A stretch of DNA of 29,183 nt, from the NCBI GenBank assembly GCA_946482595.1, contig CAMLSD010000065.1, positions 1 to 29,183 of the forward strand, read 5' to 3'. Origin of the DNA: an uncultured Comamonadaceae bacterium (lineage in GTDB: Bacteria > Pseudomonadota > Gammaproteobacteria > Burkholderiales > Burkholderiaceae). The translations under genes and the position numbers were made by a program. A model generated the notes under the pieces. That model was not told where the DNA came from and ran no database searches. It saw only the letters and a list, made by a program, of their open reading frames with translations. Positions 1 to 8,703 of this stretch are shown in pieces (within the stretch, counting starts at the first letter, position 1; every line of letters begins with the position of its first letter).

Positions 1-761
1 TAGGCGCAGGCCGGGCCGTTGTAGTCCTTGATCAGCGGGTTGATCTGGAAGCACTCCAGGTTCGTCAGCTCGGCGCCGGCGTGGTAGGCCATCACATGGC
101 CTTCACCGCAGTTGGTGGGGTTCTCGTAGGTGCCGAACAGGTAGCCCGAGGCCGGCAGCCCCAGGCGGCCGGCCGCGCCGGTGCAGATCACCACCGCCTT
201 GGCCTTGATGACGTAGAAGTCGGCTGTGCGGCAGTCGAAACCCATCACGCCGGCAACCTCGCCGTGCTGTCCGGTGAGCAGCCGGGTGGCCACCACGCGG
301 TTGGTGATCTCCACGCGGGCCTTCTTCAGCTGGCGGTAGAGCACCCGCTTCATGTGGTGCCCCTCGGGCATGGGCAGCACATAACTGCCGAGGTGGTGCA
401 CCTTGCGCACGGCGTAGTCGCCGGTCTCGTCCTTCTCGAACTTGACGCCCCAGCGGTCCAGCTCCTCGATCATCGCGTAGCTGTTGCTGGCATAGGCATA
501 CACGCCCTTCTGGTCCACGATGCCGTCGTTGGCCACCGTGATCTCCTTGGTGTACTGCTCGGGCGTGGCATGTCCGGGAATGACGGCGTTGTTTAGGCCG
601 TCCATGCCCATCGAGATGGCGCCGCTGCGCTTGACGTTCGCCTTGTCCAGCAGCAGCACCCGCAGGCCGGGGTTCTTCTCCTTGGCCTTGACCGCGGCCA
701 TCGGACCGCCGGTGCCGCCACCGACCACCACGATGTCGTATTCGAGTTCGATCGTTTCCAT
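1..761 (-). CDS. AprA/FrdA-like FAD flavoprotein, N-terminal part (runs off the window edge)
   Basis: Flavoprotein of the fumarate reductase / succinate dehydrogenase / adenylylsulfate reductase alpha superfamily. Only the first 253 codons are in the window. The N-terminus (METIELEYDIVVVGGGTGG) is a Rossmann dinucleotide-binding motif, GGGTGG at residues 14-19. It is followed by RSGAISMGMDG near residues 45-55, at the place where the superfamily contacts the FAD isoalloxazine ring, and CTGAAGR near residue 200. The ATG at 759-761 follows GGAAAGGTGAGC, a usable ribosome-binding site. It starts 28 bp after the stop of the GntR gene on the same strand, so the two are probably one operon and the regulator probably controls this enzyme. 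In related bacteria such flavoproteins often pair with a small ferredoxin subunit, which would lie to the left. The substrate cannot be told from this fragment. The family call is firm; AprA versus FrdA activity is open. Confidence 0.85.
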   Translation of the reverse strand, partial: METIELEYDIVVVGGGTGGPMAAVKAKEKNPGLRVLLLDKANVKRSGAISMGMDGLNNAVIPGHATPEQYTKEITVANDGIVDQKGVYAYASNSYAMIEELDRWGVKFEKDETGDYAVRKVHHLGSYVLPMPEGHHMKRVLYRQLKKARVEITNRVVATRLLTGQHGEVAGVMGFDCRTADFYVIKAKAVVICTGAAGRLGLPASGYLFGTYENPTNCGEGHVMAYHAGAELTNLECFQINPLIKDYNGPACA

Positions 762-789
762 GCTCACCTTTCCGTTGGCCGTTGTGGAT

Positions 790-1602
790 TCAGATGTGGG
801 GAAGGGGGACGCGGTCGACGCGGACCTTGTACTGAAAGGCGTCGCCGCGGTAGTAGAGGTGCTCGTAGTCGATCGGCTCACCTGCCGCCGTGTGGGTGGT
901 GCGTTCGATGAACAGCACCGGTGAGCCCTCCTCGACCTTCAGATGGGCGGCCAGGGCCTCGTCGGCGAGGGTCGAGCCGATCTGCAGGTCGGCATGCCCG
1001 AGTGACAGTCCGTAGTCGTTCTCGAGGATCACGAAGATGTCGCGCGTGGCGAGGTCTTCCTTCGTCAGGCGCGCGCCGATGGCCGAGGGCACGTAGGTCA
1101 CGTCCAGCGAGATGGGCTCGCGATTGAGGAAGCGCACACGCTGCAGCTCGGTCACGCGGGCGCGGCGCGCCAGCCTGAGCTTGTCCTGCACCTGGGCGCT
1201 GGGCACCACGTTGCGCACCGACAGCACGCGCGAGAAGGTCTCGTAGCCCATCTGCCGCATCGCTTCGCCAAAGCCCTGAAGCCGACCGAGATCCTGGAAG
1301 GCCTTGGGCTTGGACACGAAGGTGCCCTTGCCGTGGATGCGGAAGATCAGACCTTCGTTCTGCAGGTCGTTCAGCGCCTGCCGCACGGTGATGCGGCTGA
1401 CATTGAAGCTGGCCATCATCTCGCTCTCTGACGGCATCTGCTGGTGCGGCTGATAGGTGCCGTCGAGGATGCGGCCGCGCAGCAGGTCCTTGATCTGCTC
1501 GTACAGCGGGACGGGCGACGCCGGTTGCACGGTCTGGCCGGCACCGGGGGCCGGTTCACGCAGCGTGACCACACGGGCGAGGGGGGCGGCAGGCTTGTTC
1601 AT
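790..1602 (-). CDS. GntR-family (HutC/UTRA) transcriptional regulator
   Basis: Ligand-responsive DNA-binding regulator, 270 residues. A winged-helix GntR domain covers about residues 32-98 (VPLYEQIKDLLRGRI, then NVSRITVRQALNDL as recognition helix, then GKGTFVSKPK as wing). A UTRA effector domain follows at about 115-255 with the typical LFIERTTHTAAGEPIDYEHLYYRG stretch near the end. The reading frame stays open far upstream, but homology begins only near here. MNKPAAP at 1602 is chosen as start; an ATG at 1629 would add nine residues and would overlap a palindrome (1618-1629) that may be the operator. Neither start has a clear Shine-Dalgarno sequence. The gene sits directly upstream of the flavoprotein and diverges from the P-type ATPase. 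The ligand is unknown. Confidence 0.9.
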   Translation of the reverse strand: MNKPAAPLARVVTLREPAPGAGQTVQPASPVPLYEQIKDLLRGRILDGTYQPHQQMPSESEMMASFNVSRITVRQALNDLQNEGLIFRIHGKGTFVSKPKAFQDLGRLQGFGEAMRQMGYETFSRVLSVRNVVPSAQVQDKLRLARRARVTELQRVRFLNREPISLDVTYVPSAIGARLTKEDLATRDIFVILENDYGLSLGHADLQIGSTLADEALAAHLKVEEGSPVLFIERTTHTAAGEPIDYEHLYYRGDAFQYKVRVDRVPLPHI

Positions 1603-1617
1603 GATCGCCAACTTGTT

Positions 1618-1629
1618 ATGACGAGTCAT
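1618..1629. promoter_or_regulatory. Palindrome ATGACGAGTCAT, possible GntR operator
   Basis: Two perfect 5-bp arms (ATGAC/GTCAT) separated by 2 bp, 16 bp upstream of the preferred GntR start. GntR/HutC regulators bind short palindromes of this kind and often repress their own operon. The position fits autoregulation; binding is inferred. Confidence 0.35.
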
Positions 1630-1936
1630 GTCTAGCAACGGCCGTGCCAGCTTTTCCCGGCGGATTTCGGGGCCAGTGCGGCCCGGCATGCGCCAAAACC
1701 GGGGCCCGGTGCCCGGCATGGGGGCGGACCGGACAGCTTGTGGTGCGTGTGGCGCACCGTGCCGGGGGCTTGATCCAAAACAGGGCGCCCGCGCGACGCC
1801 GCCCGGGGGTGGCGCCGCGGGCTTGAGGCGCGTCAACCACCGGGCGGGCGTGGCAGGCCACCGGCTGACACCGGGCCTAGACTGCGTTGTCGCCGCACGG
1901 CCTGTCGCCCGGCGCGGGAATGAACGGGCATCAAGG
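1630..1936. other. Divergent promoter region between the GntR and ATPase genes
   Basis: About 307 bp without a gene. Both frames that cross it are open only because of high GC content; I see no protein similarity in them. It holds the FNR-like box at 1823-1836 and a -10-like TAGACT at 1878-1883. Nothing else is recognised. Confidence 0.5.
1823..1836. promoter_or_regulatory. FNR/DNR-like box TTGAGGCGCGTCAA (ATPase promoter region)
   Basis: Matches TTGA-N6-TCAA with both half-sites intact, 101 bp upstream of the ATPase start. A TAGACT hexamer is centred 51 bp downstream of the box, which would place the box near -61.5, a class I activator position. It resembles seven other boxes in the window. 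Confidence 0.5.
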
Positions 1937-4423
1937 ATGGAACACACGCAGCGCCAGGTGCCGCGAGACGACATGCCGAACCTGGCGTCTCCTCTGGCCG
2001 GCCTGAGCGCAGCGCAGGTCGAGGCGCAGCGCCGCCACGGCCCGAACGAGATCGTTCCGGTGACCCAGGGCGGGTGGGTTGCGATCGCACGAGACACCGC
2101 CCGCGATCCAATGCTGTGGTTTCTGGTGGTGGCCTCGGCCCTGTTCGGACTGCTGGGCCAAGTGGCTGAATCGCTGGTGCTGCTGGCGGCGATGGTGCCG
2201 CTGCTTGCCATGGATGCCTGGCTGCACCGTCGCACGCAGGCGTCGACCGGCGGCCTGGAAAGCCGTCTGGCCAGCACCGCGAAGGTGCTGCGTGCAGCGC
2301 AGTGGACCGAGGTGCCCGCGCGCGATCTGCTGCCGGGCGACCTGGTGGAGGTGCCACCCGGCGTGTACTTCCCGGCCGATGGCCTGCTGGTGGACGGCAA
2401 CGGGGTGCAGGTCGACGAATCCACGCTCACCGGCGAGGCGCAACCCGTGCGCAAGCGCGTGCTGCAACCGGGATGGCCCCTGCCGGCCCAGGCCGACGAG
2501 GTGCACTGGGGCATGGCGGGCACCCGTGTGCTGAGCGGAACGGCACGGCTGCGCGTGGCCTGCATCGGCGCCCAGACCCGCTATGGCGAGATCGTGCGCT
2601 GCGCCACCGAAGGGCGCCACGAGATGACACCGCTGCAGCAGGCCATCGGCCAACTGGTGGCCGTGCTGCTGGTCGCGGTGGTGGCGATCTGCTTGCTGCT
2701 GGCCGGCATCCGGCTGTGGCAGGGCCATGGCTGGATCGATGCGGTCCTGAGTGCCGTGACCCTGGCGGTGGCGGCATTGCCGGAGGAGTTCCCGATCGTC
2801 TACACCTTTTTCCTGGGGCTGGGCGTGTTCCGCCTGGCGCGCAGGAAGGCCCTGGTGCGCCGCGCGGTGGCGGTCGAGAACATCGGGCGTACCACCTGCA
2901 TCGTGTCGGACAAGACCGGGACGATCACCGCCGGGGCACTGGTGCTGGCCCACGTCGCACCCGCCGACGGCCACAACCCGGCCGGGCTGGTGCAGGCCGG
3001 CGCCCGCGCGGCGCGTGACGACAGCGACGATCCGCTGGACCGGGCACTGCATGACGCGGCCGGGGCATTGCCCGCGGCGACCCGGCTGGCGACCTTTCCC
3101 TTCCTGGAAGCCCGGCGTCGCGAAACCCTCGTGTGGCAGGCGCCCGACGGTACCGTGAGCGCCCATACCAAAGGGGCGCCCGAAACGGTGCTGGACCTGT
3201 GCGAGCTGTCCCCTGCGCAGCGCACGCAGTGGCGCGAGCAGGTCGATGCCCTGGCACGCTCGGGCCACAAGGTCATTGCCTGCGCATCGCGCGCGCTGCC
3301 GCGCGACACGGTGCCGACCACCGAGCCGGAAGAGGGTTTCCAGTGGGCCGGGCTGCTGGCCTTCGAGGACCCGGTGCGCGAGGGGGTGCGCGAGGCCGTG
3401 TCGCAGTGTCTGGCCGCCGGCATGCGGGTGGTGATGGTCACTGGCGACCACCCGGCCACCGCCGCGGCGATCGCGGCCGAGATCGGGCTGGGCGGCGGCG
3501 AGCCGCAAGTGCTCGTGCTGCGCCCCGAGGACGATGCCGGCGCGTCGCTCCGTGCCCAGCCAGGCGTCGATGTGGTCGCGCGGGCCACCCCGATGCAGAA
3601 GCTCGCGCTGGTGCAGGCCTTGCAGGCCGAAGGGGAACGGGTCGCGGTGACGGGCGATGGTGTCAACGACGTGCCGGCCCTGCGGCTGGCGGACGTGGGT
3701 GTGGCCATGGGTGAACGTGGCACGCGCAGCGCGCGCGAGGTTGCCTCGGTGGTGCTGCTCGACGACAACTTCAGGACGCTGGTCGCGGCCGTGGCCGAAG
3801 GGCGGCAGTTGTTCCAGAACCTGCGGCTGGCGTTCTCCTACCTGCTGCTGGTGCACCTGCCCCTGGTGGTCGGCGCCTCGGTCATCCCCGCCCTGGGCCT
3901 GCATCTGCTGTTCCTGCCGATCCACATCGTGTGGCTGGAGCTGGTCATCCATCCGACGGCGATGCTGGCGTTCCAGGACCAGCCCGCCGCCGGGCCACTG
4001 GCTGCGGTGGCGCGCCAGGGCCGGCAGGTCCGCTTCTTCTCGCGGCGGGCCTGGGTGTGGCTTGCCATGACGGGCCTGCTGCTGAGTGGAGGCGTCGTTG
4101 CGAGCTACCTGTACGCGCTGGGTGCGGTCCAGGACGTGGCGCATGCCCGTGCGATGGCGCTGACCATGTTGCTGGTGGCCAGTGCCGGCATCACCGCCGG
4201 CCTGACCGGCCTGCGCCGTGCGACGCCCCGCTGGATCGTCGCCGCGACGCTGGTCTCGACGTTCGGACTGGTGCAACTGCCCGCTGCCAGCGGTCTGCTG
4301 GGCATCCGGCCGCTCCATGCCGCCGACGCGGCCCTGGTCGCGCTGGCGTTCATGGCGGTCGCCGGGCTGACGCATGCCTTCGCCCGGTTCGGCCTGGACC
4401 GTGCCCACGGTGAACGCATTTGA
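1937..4423 (+). CDS. Cation-translocating P-type ATPase
   Basis: Inner-membrane ATP-driven cation pump, 828 residues. In order: N-terminal cation ATPase domain (LSAAQVEAQRRHGPNEIVP), first transmembrane pair, actuator domain with STLTGEAQPV, the membrane motif PEEFPIVYTFF, the phosphorylation motif SDKTGT (aspartate 325, codon at 2909), a nucleotide-binding segment with HTKGAPE, the hinge TGDGVNDVPALRLADVGVAMG, and a C-terminal membrane domain with several helices. PEEFP occupies the place of PEGLP in P2A calcium pumps and PVGLP in proton pumps, so the ion cannot be assigned safely. The frame is open back to 1628, but homology starts near residue 14, so the ATG at 1937 is preferred (1973 also possible). 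An FNR-like box lies upstream. Gene and family are certain; the ion is not. Confidence 0.93.
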   Translation: MEHTQRQVPRDDMPNLASPLAGLSAAQVEAQRRHGPNEIVPVTQGGWVAIARDTARDPMLWFLVVASALFGLLGQVAESLVLLAAMVPLLAMDAWLHRRTQASTGGLESRLASTAKVLRAAQWTEVPARDLLPGDLVEVPPGVYFPADGLLVDGNGVQVDESTLTGEAQPVRKRVLQPGWPLPAQADEVHWGMAGTRVLSGTARLRVACIGAQTRYGEIVRCATEGRHEMTPLQQAIGQLVAVLLVAVVAICLLLAGIRLWQGHGWIDAVLSAVTLAVAALPEEFPIVYTFFLGLGVFRLARRKALVRRAVAVENIGRTTCIVSDKTGTITAGALVLAHVAPADGHNPAGLVQAGARAARDDSDDPLDRALHDAAGALPAATRLATFPFLEARRRETLVWQAPDGTVSAHTKGAPETVLDLCELSPAQRTQWREQVDALARSGHKVIACASRALPRDTVPTTEPEEGFQWAGLLAFEDPVREGVREAVSQCLAAGMRVVMVTGDHPATAAAIAAEIGLGGGEPQVLVLRPEDDAGASLRAQPGVDVVARATPMQKLALVQALQAEGERVAVTGDGVNDVPALRLADVGVAMGERGTRSAREVASVVLLDDNFRTLVAAVAEGRQLFQNLRLAFSYLLLVHLPLVVGASVIPALGLHLLFLPIHIVWLELVIHPTAMLAFQDQPAAGPLAAVARQGRQVRFFSRRAWVWLAMTGLLLSGGVVASYLYALGAVQDVAHARAMALTMLLVASAGITAGLTGLRRATPRWIVAATLVSTFGLVQLPAASGLLGIRPLHAADAALVALAFMAVAGLTHAFARFGLDRAHGERI

Positions 4424-4533
4424 GACGGCGCAAGGCTGGCTTAATGTTCCGGCGCCATGCTGAGAGCCGATCGGTCACGGCCGAAGGCCAATGACCGCCA
4501 ACTCACGACACCCCAACAACCGGGCTCCCGAGC

Positions 4534-4860
4534 ATGGATCGCGTCAAGCGTCAGATCGCACTGGGCACAGGGCTCGTCCTGCTGGGCCTGGTCGCCTGGC
4601 CCGCGCGGGCGTCGCCGTCGTGTGACGTGCCCGCCGAGTCGTGGCAGCCGCGTGAGGCGGTGCTCGCGCTGGCTGCACGCCAACGCTGGCAGGTCGACCG
4701 GCTGAAGGTCGACGACGGCTGTTATGAGATCAAGGGGCGCGACGCCGACGGGCGACGCTTCAAGGCAAAGATCGATCCGGCCACGCTGGAGGTGCTGCGC
4801 ATCCGGCATGAACGCCGCGAGCGTGACCGTGACCGTGAACGCAAGCCTGGGGGCGACTGA
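4534..4860 (+). CDS. PepSY-domain periplasmic protein
   Basis: Small exported protein of 108 residues. A signal peptide covers about residues 1-26 (hydrophobic GTGLVLLGLVAWPARA). The PepSY-like segment follows: an EAVLALAARQRWQVDRLKVDD helix-strand unit, then YEIKGRDADGRRFKAKIDPAT and LEVLRIR. The tail is rich in Arg, Asp and Glu. It is the first gene of a four-gene cassette with a DUF2271 protein, a PepSY-TM flavoreductase and ApbE, so a role in periplasmic flavin electron transfer is likely. The promoter should lie in the 110 bp between the ATPase stop and this start, where I see no clear boxes. Confidence 0.8.
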   Translation: MDRVKRQIALGTGLVLLGLVAWPARASPSCDVPAESWQPREAVLALAARQRWQVDRLKVDDGCYEIKGRDADGRRFKAKIDPATLEVLRIRHERRERDRDRERKPGGD

Positions 4861-4893
4861 CCGCAGCGCACCCGCATTTACAGGAGCACAAGC

Positions 4894-5361
4894 ATGAAAC
4901 GCACATGGCCGCTGGTTGCCGCGGCAGGCGCACTGGCCTGGCCGTCGCTCACCTGGGCGCGTCCGGTGGTGCTGGACACCCAGCTCGCCGCCTATGGGGG
5001 TGACGGCGCCTACCTGGCCATCTACCTGACCGACGCCCAGGGGCGCTACGAGCGCACCTTGTGGGTCGCCGGCACCAAGACCAAGTACTGGCGACACCTG
5101 CGCGACTGGTATCAGGCCACGGGCGGCAAGGCCAGGATCGACGGCATCAGCGGGGCGAGCGTGGGGGCGGGCAAGACCCTGCGCGTCAGTGTGGAGCTGG
5201 CCGACACCCTGCTGGACGCCGGCTACCAGATCCACATCGACACGGCCGTCGAAGACATGACGGACAAGCCCTCGGAGGTGGTCGTTCCCCTCACCCGGGC
5301 GGGCGCCGGCCAGCCCGTGGCCGGCCGCGGCTACGTCAAGTCGTTCCGCTACACGTTCTGA
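4894..5361 (+). CDS. DUF2271 protein with a candidate FMN-attachment motif
   Basis: Periplasmic protein of 155 residues. A signal peptide (MKRTWPLVAAAGALAWPSLT, cut after WA near residue 22) precedes a DUF2271 domain. The stretch DGISGAS at residues 83-89 matches the consensus Dgx(S/T)GA(S/T), in which ApbE enzymes link FMN through a phosphoester to the last Ser/Thr; the acceptor here would be Ser89. The ApbE gene lies three genes on in the same operon. A strong Shine-Dalgarno (AGGAG, 9 bp before the ATG) fixes the start. It is inferred to carry flavin between the membrane reductase encoded next and an unknown periplasmic acceptor. The domain call is firm; flavinylation is inferred from motif and neighbours. 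Confidence 0.82.
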   Translation: MKRTWPLVAAAGALAWPSLTWARPVVLDTQLAAYGGDGAYLAIYLTDAQGRYERTLWVAGTKTKYWRHLRDWYQATGGKARIDGISGASVGAGKTLRVSVELADTLLDAGYQIHIDTAVEDMTDKPSEVVVPLTRAGAGQPVAGRGYVKSFRYTF

Positions 5362-5376
5362 GCAGAGCGGCCGGCG

Positions 5377-7584
5377 ATGCTGCGCAAGCTGCATTCCTGG
5401 GTGGCGCTGGTGGCCGCGCTGCTGCTGATCGTGGTGGCGCTCAGCGGTGCGGTGCTGTCGGTATTTCCCGCGCTCGAACGTGCGCGGGTGTCGGCTGCGC
5501 AGGCGCCTGACCTTGCCACCCTGGCCAGCCGTGTGGCCGCCAGCGTGCCAGGTGTCGAGACCCTGGTGCGCCAGGCTTCGGGCACGCTGGTGGCCTATCA
5601 CCTGGACGGGCAGACGCAGCGCGCATCGATCATCGACCCGGTGCAAGGCACGGTGCTCGGGCCCTATCGCCCGGCGGTCGTGCAGCGGTGGGTCCGCAAC
5701 CTGCACCGCAAGCTGCTGCTCGAAGACACCGGGCAGATCCTCAGCGCGCTACTCGTGACCTGCATGTTGCTGGTGCTGGTCTCCGGCCTGCTGATGCTGG
5801 TGCGCCGCATGGGAGGCTGGCGCCAGTTGCTGTGGCCGGTACGCGGCGACGTGCCGCAGCGCCTGCACAACCAGGTGGCCCGTGTGGTGCTGCCCGGGCT
5901 GCTGCTGTCGACATTGACCGGGCTGTGGATGTCGCTCGTGACGCTGGGCATGCTGCCCGAGGGCGGTGCGACGGAACCCTTCGCCGAGGCCCGCACCGAC
6001 GTGCGCGCCACCCTGGACCCCGCGCGGATGCCTGCGCTGCAGGGCCTGCAGGTACACGAGCTGCGGCAGTTGAAGTTTGCTGCAGCCGATGACACCGCGG
6101 ACGTGATCGAGGTCGAGACCCGCAGCGGCAGCGGCGCGATCGACCCGGGCTCGGGCCAGTGGTTGCACTTCGTGCCGCTCGATGGCTGGCAGCAGTGGCT
6201 GGCCCTGTTGCGCATGCTGCACACCGGCGAAGGCCTGTGGTGGCTGGGCCTGGTGCTGGGCGCCTGCTCGCTGAGCGTGCCGCTGCTGGCCGTGACCGGG
6301 GCGCTGATCTGGTGGCGGCGCTGGCGCCTGGCGCCCCGGGTGCGACACAACGCGCCGCTGGCCGAGGCCGATACGGTGCTGCTTGTCGGCAGCGAAACAC
6401 GCACCACCTGGGGCTTTGCCCTGGCCCTGCACCAGGCACTGACCCAGGCTGGCTACCGGGTGCATGCCGCGGCGATGGACACGCTGGGGCCGGGCTGCCT
6501 GCGGGCGCGCCGCCTGCTGGTGCTCACCGCCACTCATGGCGACGGGCAGGCACCCGACGGGGCCCGCCAGTTCCTGCGCCGGCTCGAGCGCCTGCCGGCG
6601 GCGGCCGGTCCGGCGTTTGCCGTGCTGGGTTTTGGTGATCGCCAGTACCCGCAGTTCTGCGGCTATGCGCACGCCGTGCATGACGCGCTGGCGGCCAGAG
6701 GGTGGCCGGCGCTGTGCGAGTTCGGCACGGTCGACCGACAGTCCGAGCCCGAGTTCCAGGCCTGGTGCGAAGGCCTGAGCCGGGCGCTGGGCGTGAAGCT
6801 GACGGTGCACTACACCCCGCTGCTGCCGCGCCTGACGGCCCTGACCCTGGCCTCCCGTACCGACTACGGCAGCGAGCCGGACGCACTGACGGTGGTGCTG
6901 CGCTTCAGGCTGCCGCGTCAGGCGCGCGGATGGTTCCGGTGGACGGCAGGCGGGCTGCCTCGCTACGAGGCCGGGGACCTGCTGGGCGTGGTGCCACCGG
7001 GCGGGGGCGCACCGCGCTACTACTCCCTGGCCAGCGCGGCTGAAGACGGTGTACTCGAGATCTGCGTGCGTCGCCACCCCGACGGGGTCTGCTCCAGCTA
7101 CCTCACGCGCCTGCAGCCCGGCGACACGATCCAGGCGTTCATCCGCGTGCATGAGCACTTCCGCCCGCAGCCGGGGCGCGAGCCGGTCGTCCTGATCGGG
7201 GCGGGCACCGGCATCGGCCCGCTGGTCGGATTCATCCGCCACAACGCGCCGGCCCGCCCGATGCATCTGTACCTGGGCGCGCGCGATGACGGCAATGGCT
7301 TCCTGTATCGGGACGAGCTGCATCATCTGGTGGCAGGCCACCGACTGCACAGTCTCACGACGGCCTTTTCCAGGCTCAGCCCCAAGACCTATGTGCAGGA
7401 CCGACTGCTCAACGACTCGCCTCGCCTGCGCGAGCTGATCGCCCAGGGGGCCCAGGTGGTCGTGTGCGGAGGGCGCCTGATGGCCGAAGGCGTGGCCGAC
7501 GCCTGGGACCGGATCCTGAGCGGCACCCCGTATTCGGTGCGCCAGCTGCGCGCGCAGGGGCGGTATGTCGAAGACGTCTATTGA
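5377..7584 (+). CDS. PepSY-TM / flavodoxin / ferredoxin-reductase fusion flavoreductase
   Basis: Membrane NAD(P)H-dependent flavoreductase of 735 residues. Residues 1-320 form a PepSY-associated transmembrane region with four hydrophobic helices (about 7-30, 125-145, 170-195 and 285-312). Residues 325-475 are a flavodoxin-like FMN domain (LVLTATHGDGQAPDGA, FAVLGFGDRQYPQFCGYA). Residues 485-735 are a sulfite-reductase-type FAD/NAD(P)H module with RYYSLAS for FAD, GVCSSYL, and VVLIGAGTGIGPLVGFIR for the nucleotide. It probably takes electrons from cytosolic NAD(P)H through FAD and FMN across the membrane to the periplasmic PepSY/DUF2271 proteins. It starts 15 bp after the DUF2271 stop and overlaps apbE by 20 bp, so translation is probably coupled. 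Confidence 0.9.
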   Translation: MLRKLHSWVALVAALLLIVVALSGAVLSVFPALERARVSAAQAPDLATLASRVAASVPGVETLVRQASGTLVAYHLDGQTQRASIIDPVQGTVLGPYRPAVVQRWVRNLHRKLLLEDTGQILSALLVTCMLLVLVSGLLMLVRRMGGWRQLLWPVRGDVPQRLHNQVARVVLPGLLLSTLTGLWMSLVTLGMLPEGGATEPFAEARTDVRATLDPARMPALQGLQVHELRQLKFAAADDTADVIEVETRSGSGAIDPGSGQWLHFVPLDGWQQWLALLRMLHTGEGLWWLGLVLGACSLSVPLLAVTGALIWWRRWRLAPRVRHNAPLAEADTVLLVGSETRTTWGFALALHQALTQAGYRVHAAAMDTLGPGCLRARRLLVLTATHGDGQAPDGARQFLRRLERLPAAAGPAFAVLGFGDRQYPQFCGYAHAVHDALAARGWPALCEFGTVDRQSEPEFQAWCEGLSRALGVKLTVHYTPLLPRLTALTLASRTDYGSEPDALTVVLRFRLPRQARGWFRWTAGGLPRYEAGDLLGVVPPGGGAPRYYSLASAAEDGVLEICVRRHPDGVCSSYLTRLQPGDTIQAFIRVHEHFRPQPGREPVVLIGAGTGIGPLVGFIRHNAPARPMHLYLGARDDGNGFLYRDELHHLVAGHRLHSLTTAFSRLSPKTYVQDRLLNDSPRLRELIAQGAQVVVCGGRLMAEGVADAWDRILSGTPYSVRQLRAQGRYVEDVY

Positions 7585-8554
7585 GTGGCTGCCGGCCCAC
7601 GGCGTGATCGAGTGCCGCAGCCACGGCCCCACCATGGGTACGCGCTACAGCGCCCGCTTCGTGGCGCCACCGCAGGCCGATGTCCGCACCATCGAGGCGC
7701 GGCTGGCCGCAGCCGTCACGGCGGTGGACGCGCAGATGTCCAACTGGAAGCCCGACTCCGACCTGTCGCGCATCAACCGTGCCGGGCCGGGCGTCTGGAT
7801 CCCGGCACCGCAAGCGCTGGTGAGTGTGCTGCAGCGGGCCGCGCAGATCGGGCACGAGACGGGCAATGCGTTCAATGCGGCGGTGGGCGACCGGGTGTCG
7901 GCCTGGGGCTTCGGGCCCGCGGCCGCGCTGCCGTGCGCGCAGCCTGCAGGGCCGGCAGCCTCGTCGCTGCCCTGCGCCCCGCTCGATCAGCTGCTGGAGA
8001 TCGACACTGCCGGCCTGCGGGTGCGCAAGCACGGTGAGTTCGCGCTGGACCTGTGCGGCATTGCCAAAGGCCACGGTGCCGACGAGCTGGGCCGGGTGCT
8101 GAACGAACACGGCCTCGGCGCCTGGATCGTGGGCATCGACGGTGAGCTGCGCATGCAGGGCCATCGCCCCGACGGATCGGGCTGGGCCGTGGCCCTGGAA
8201 CGGCCCCAGGAGGGCGCGCGGCAGGCCATGGGCGTGATCGAACTGAACGATGCCTCGATCGCCACCTCAGGCGACTACCGCCACGTGACCTGGGTGGCGG
8301 GGCAGCGCATCACGCACACGATGGACCCGCGCACCGGCGCGCCGGTCAGCAACACGCTGGCGGCGGTGACGGTCGTGTGTGAGCGATGCGTCGACGCCGA
8401 CGCCTATGCAACGGCACTGATGGTGCTTGGTGAGCCGGCGGGTCTTGCGCTGGCGCGGCAGCTCGGTCTGGACGCCCTGTTCGTGACACGCACGCCGCAA
8501 GGCCTCGCCACGAGCGGCACCGGATCGTTTGCGCACGATGTGTGCAGCGATTGA
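7565..8554 (+). CDS. apbE: FAD:protein FMN transferase ApbE
   Basis: Transfers FMN from FAD to a Ser/Thr of target proteins, using magnesium. The protein has 329 residues. Recognised family segments are PTMGTRYSARF near residue 22, MSNWKPDSDLSRIN near 58, GNAFNAAVGD near 100, GEFALDLCGIAKGHGADELG near 158, SGDYRH near 240, THTMDPRTGAPVSN near 255, and DADAYATALMVLG near 280, whose Asp and Thr bind the metal. No signal peptide is obvious at this start. The first 20 bp overlap the upstream reductase. The likely substrate is the DUF2271 protein of the same operon. Confidence 0.92.
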   Translation: MSKTSIEWLPAHGVIECRSHGPTMGTRYSARFVAPPQADVRTIEARLAAAVTAVDAQMSNWKPDSDLSRINRAGPGVWIPAPQALVSVLQRAAQIGHETGNAFNAAVGDRVSAWGFGPAAALPCAQPAGPAASSLPCAPLDQLLEIDTAGLRVRKHGEFALDLCGIAKGHGADELGRVLNEHGLGAWIVGIDGELRMQGHRPDGSGWAVALERPQEGARQAMGVIELNDASIATSGDYRHVTWVAGQRITHTMDPRTGAPVSNTLAAVTVVCERCVDADAYATALMVLGEPAGLALARQLGLDALFVTRTPQGLATSGTGSFAHDVCSD

Positions 8555-8703
8555 CATTTCGCACCGCGCAGCCTCGCCCAGGCACTATCGTTGACCTGCC
8601 ATCGCGCCGGAGGCAGATGCCACCGCCGCGCATGCAAGCTGCGGGAACGGGGCGTGAGAGCGCCCCATGCTCATCGTGATGCTGATGCATCGCGATCGCG
8701 GCT

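Noticed and set aside
1603..2565. Extension of the GntR frame by about 320 codons upstream
   Set aside because: The extension lies antisense to the ATPase and has no domain; GntR homology begins after 1602.
1931..4408. 825-codon open frame antisense to the P-type ATPase
   Set aside because: Mirror frame caused by high GC codon bias; low-complexity His/Gln/Arg-rich product with no domain, while the plus strand carries a full set of ATPase motifs.
5749..7635. 628-codon open frame antisense to the flavoreductase
   Set aside because: Same GC-driven shadow; no recognisable motif and no ribosome-binding site.
8551..8564. TTGACATTTCGCAC as a further FNR-like box
   Set aside because: The second half-site is poor, it overlaps the apbE stop codon, and no gene starts at a suitable distance.
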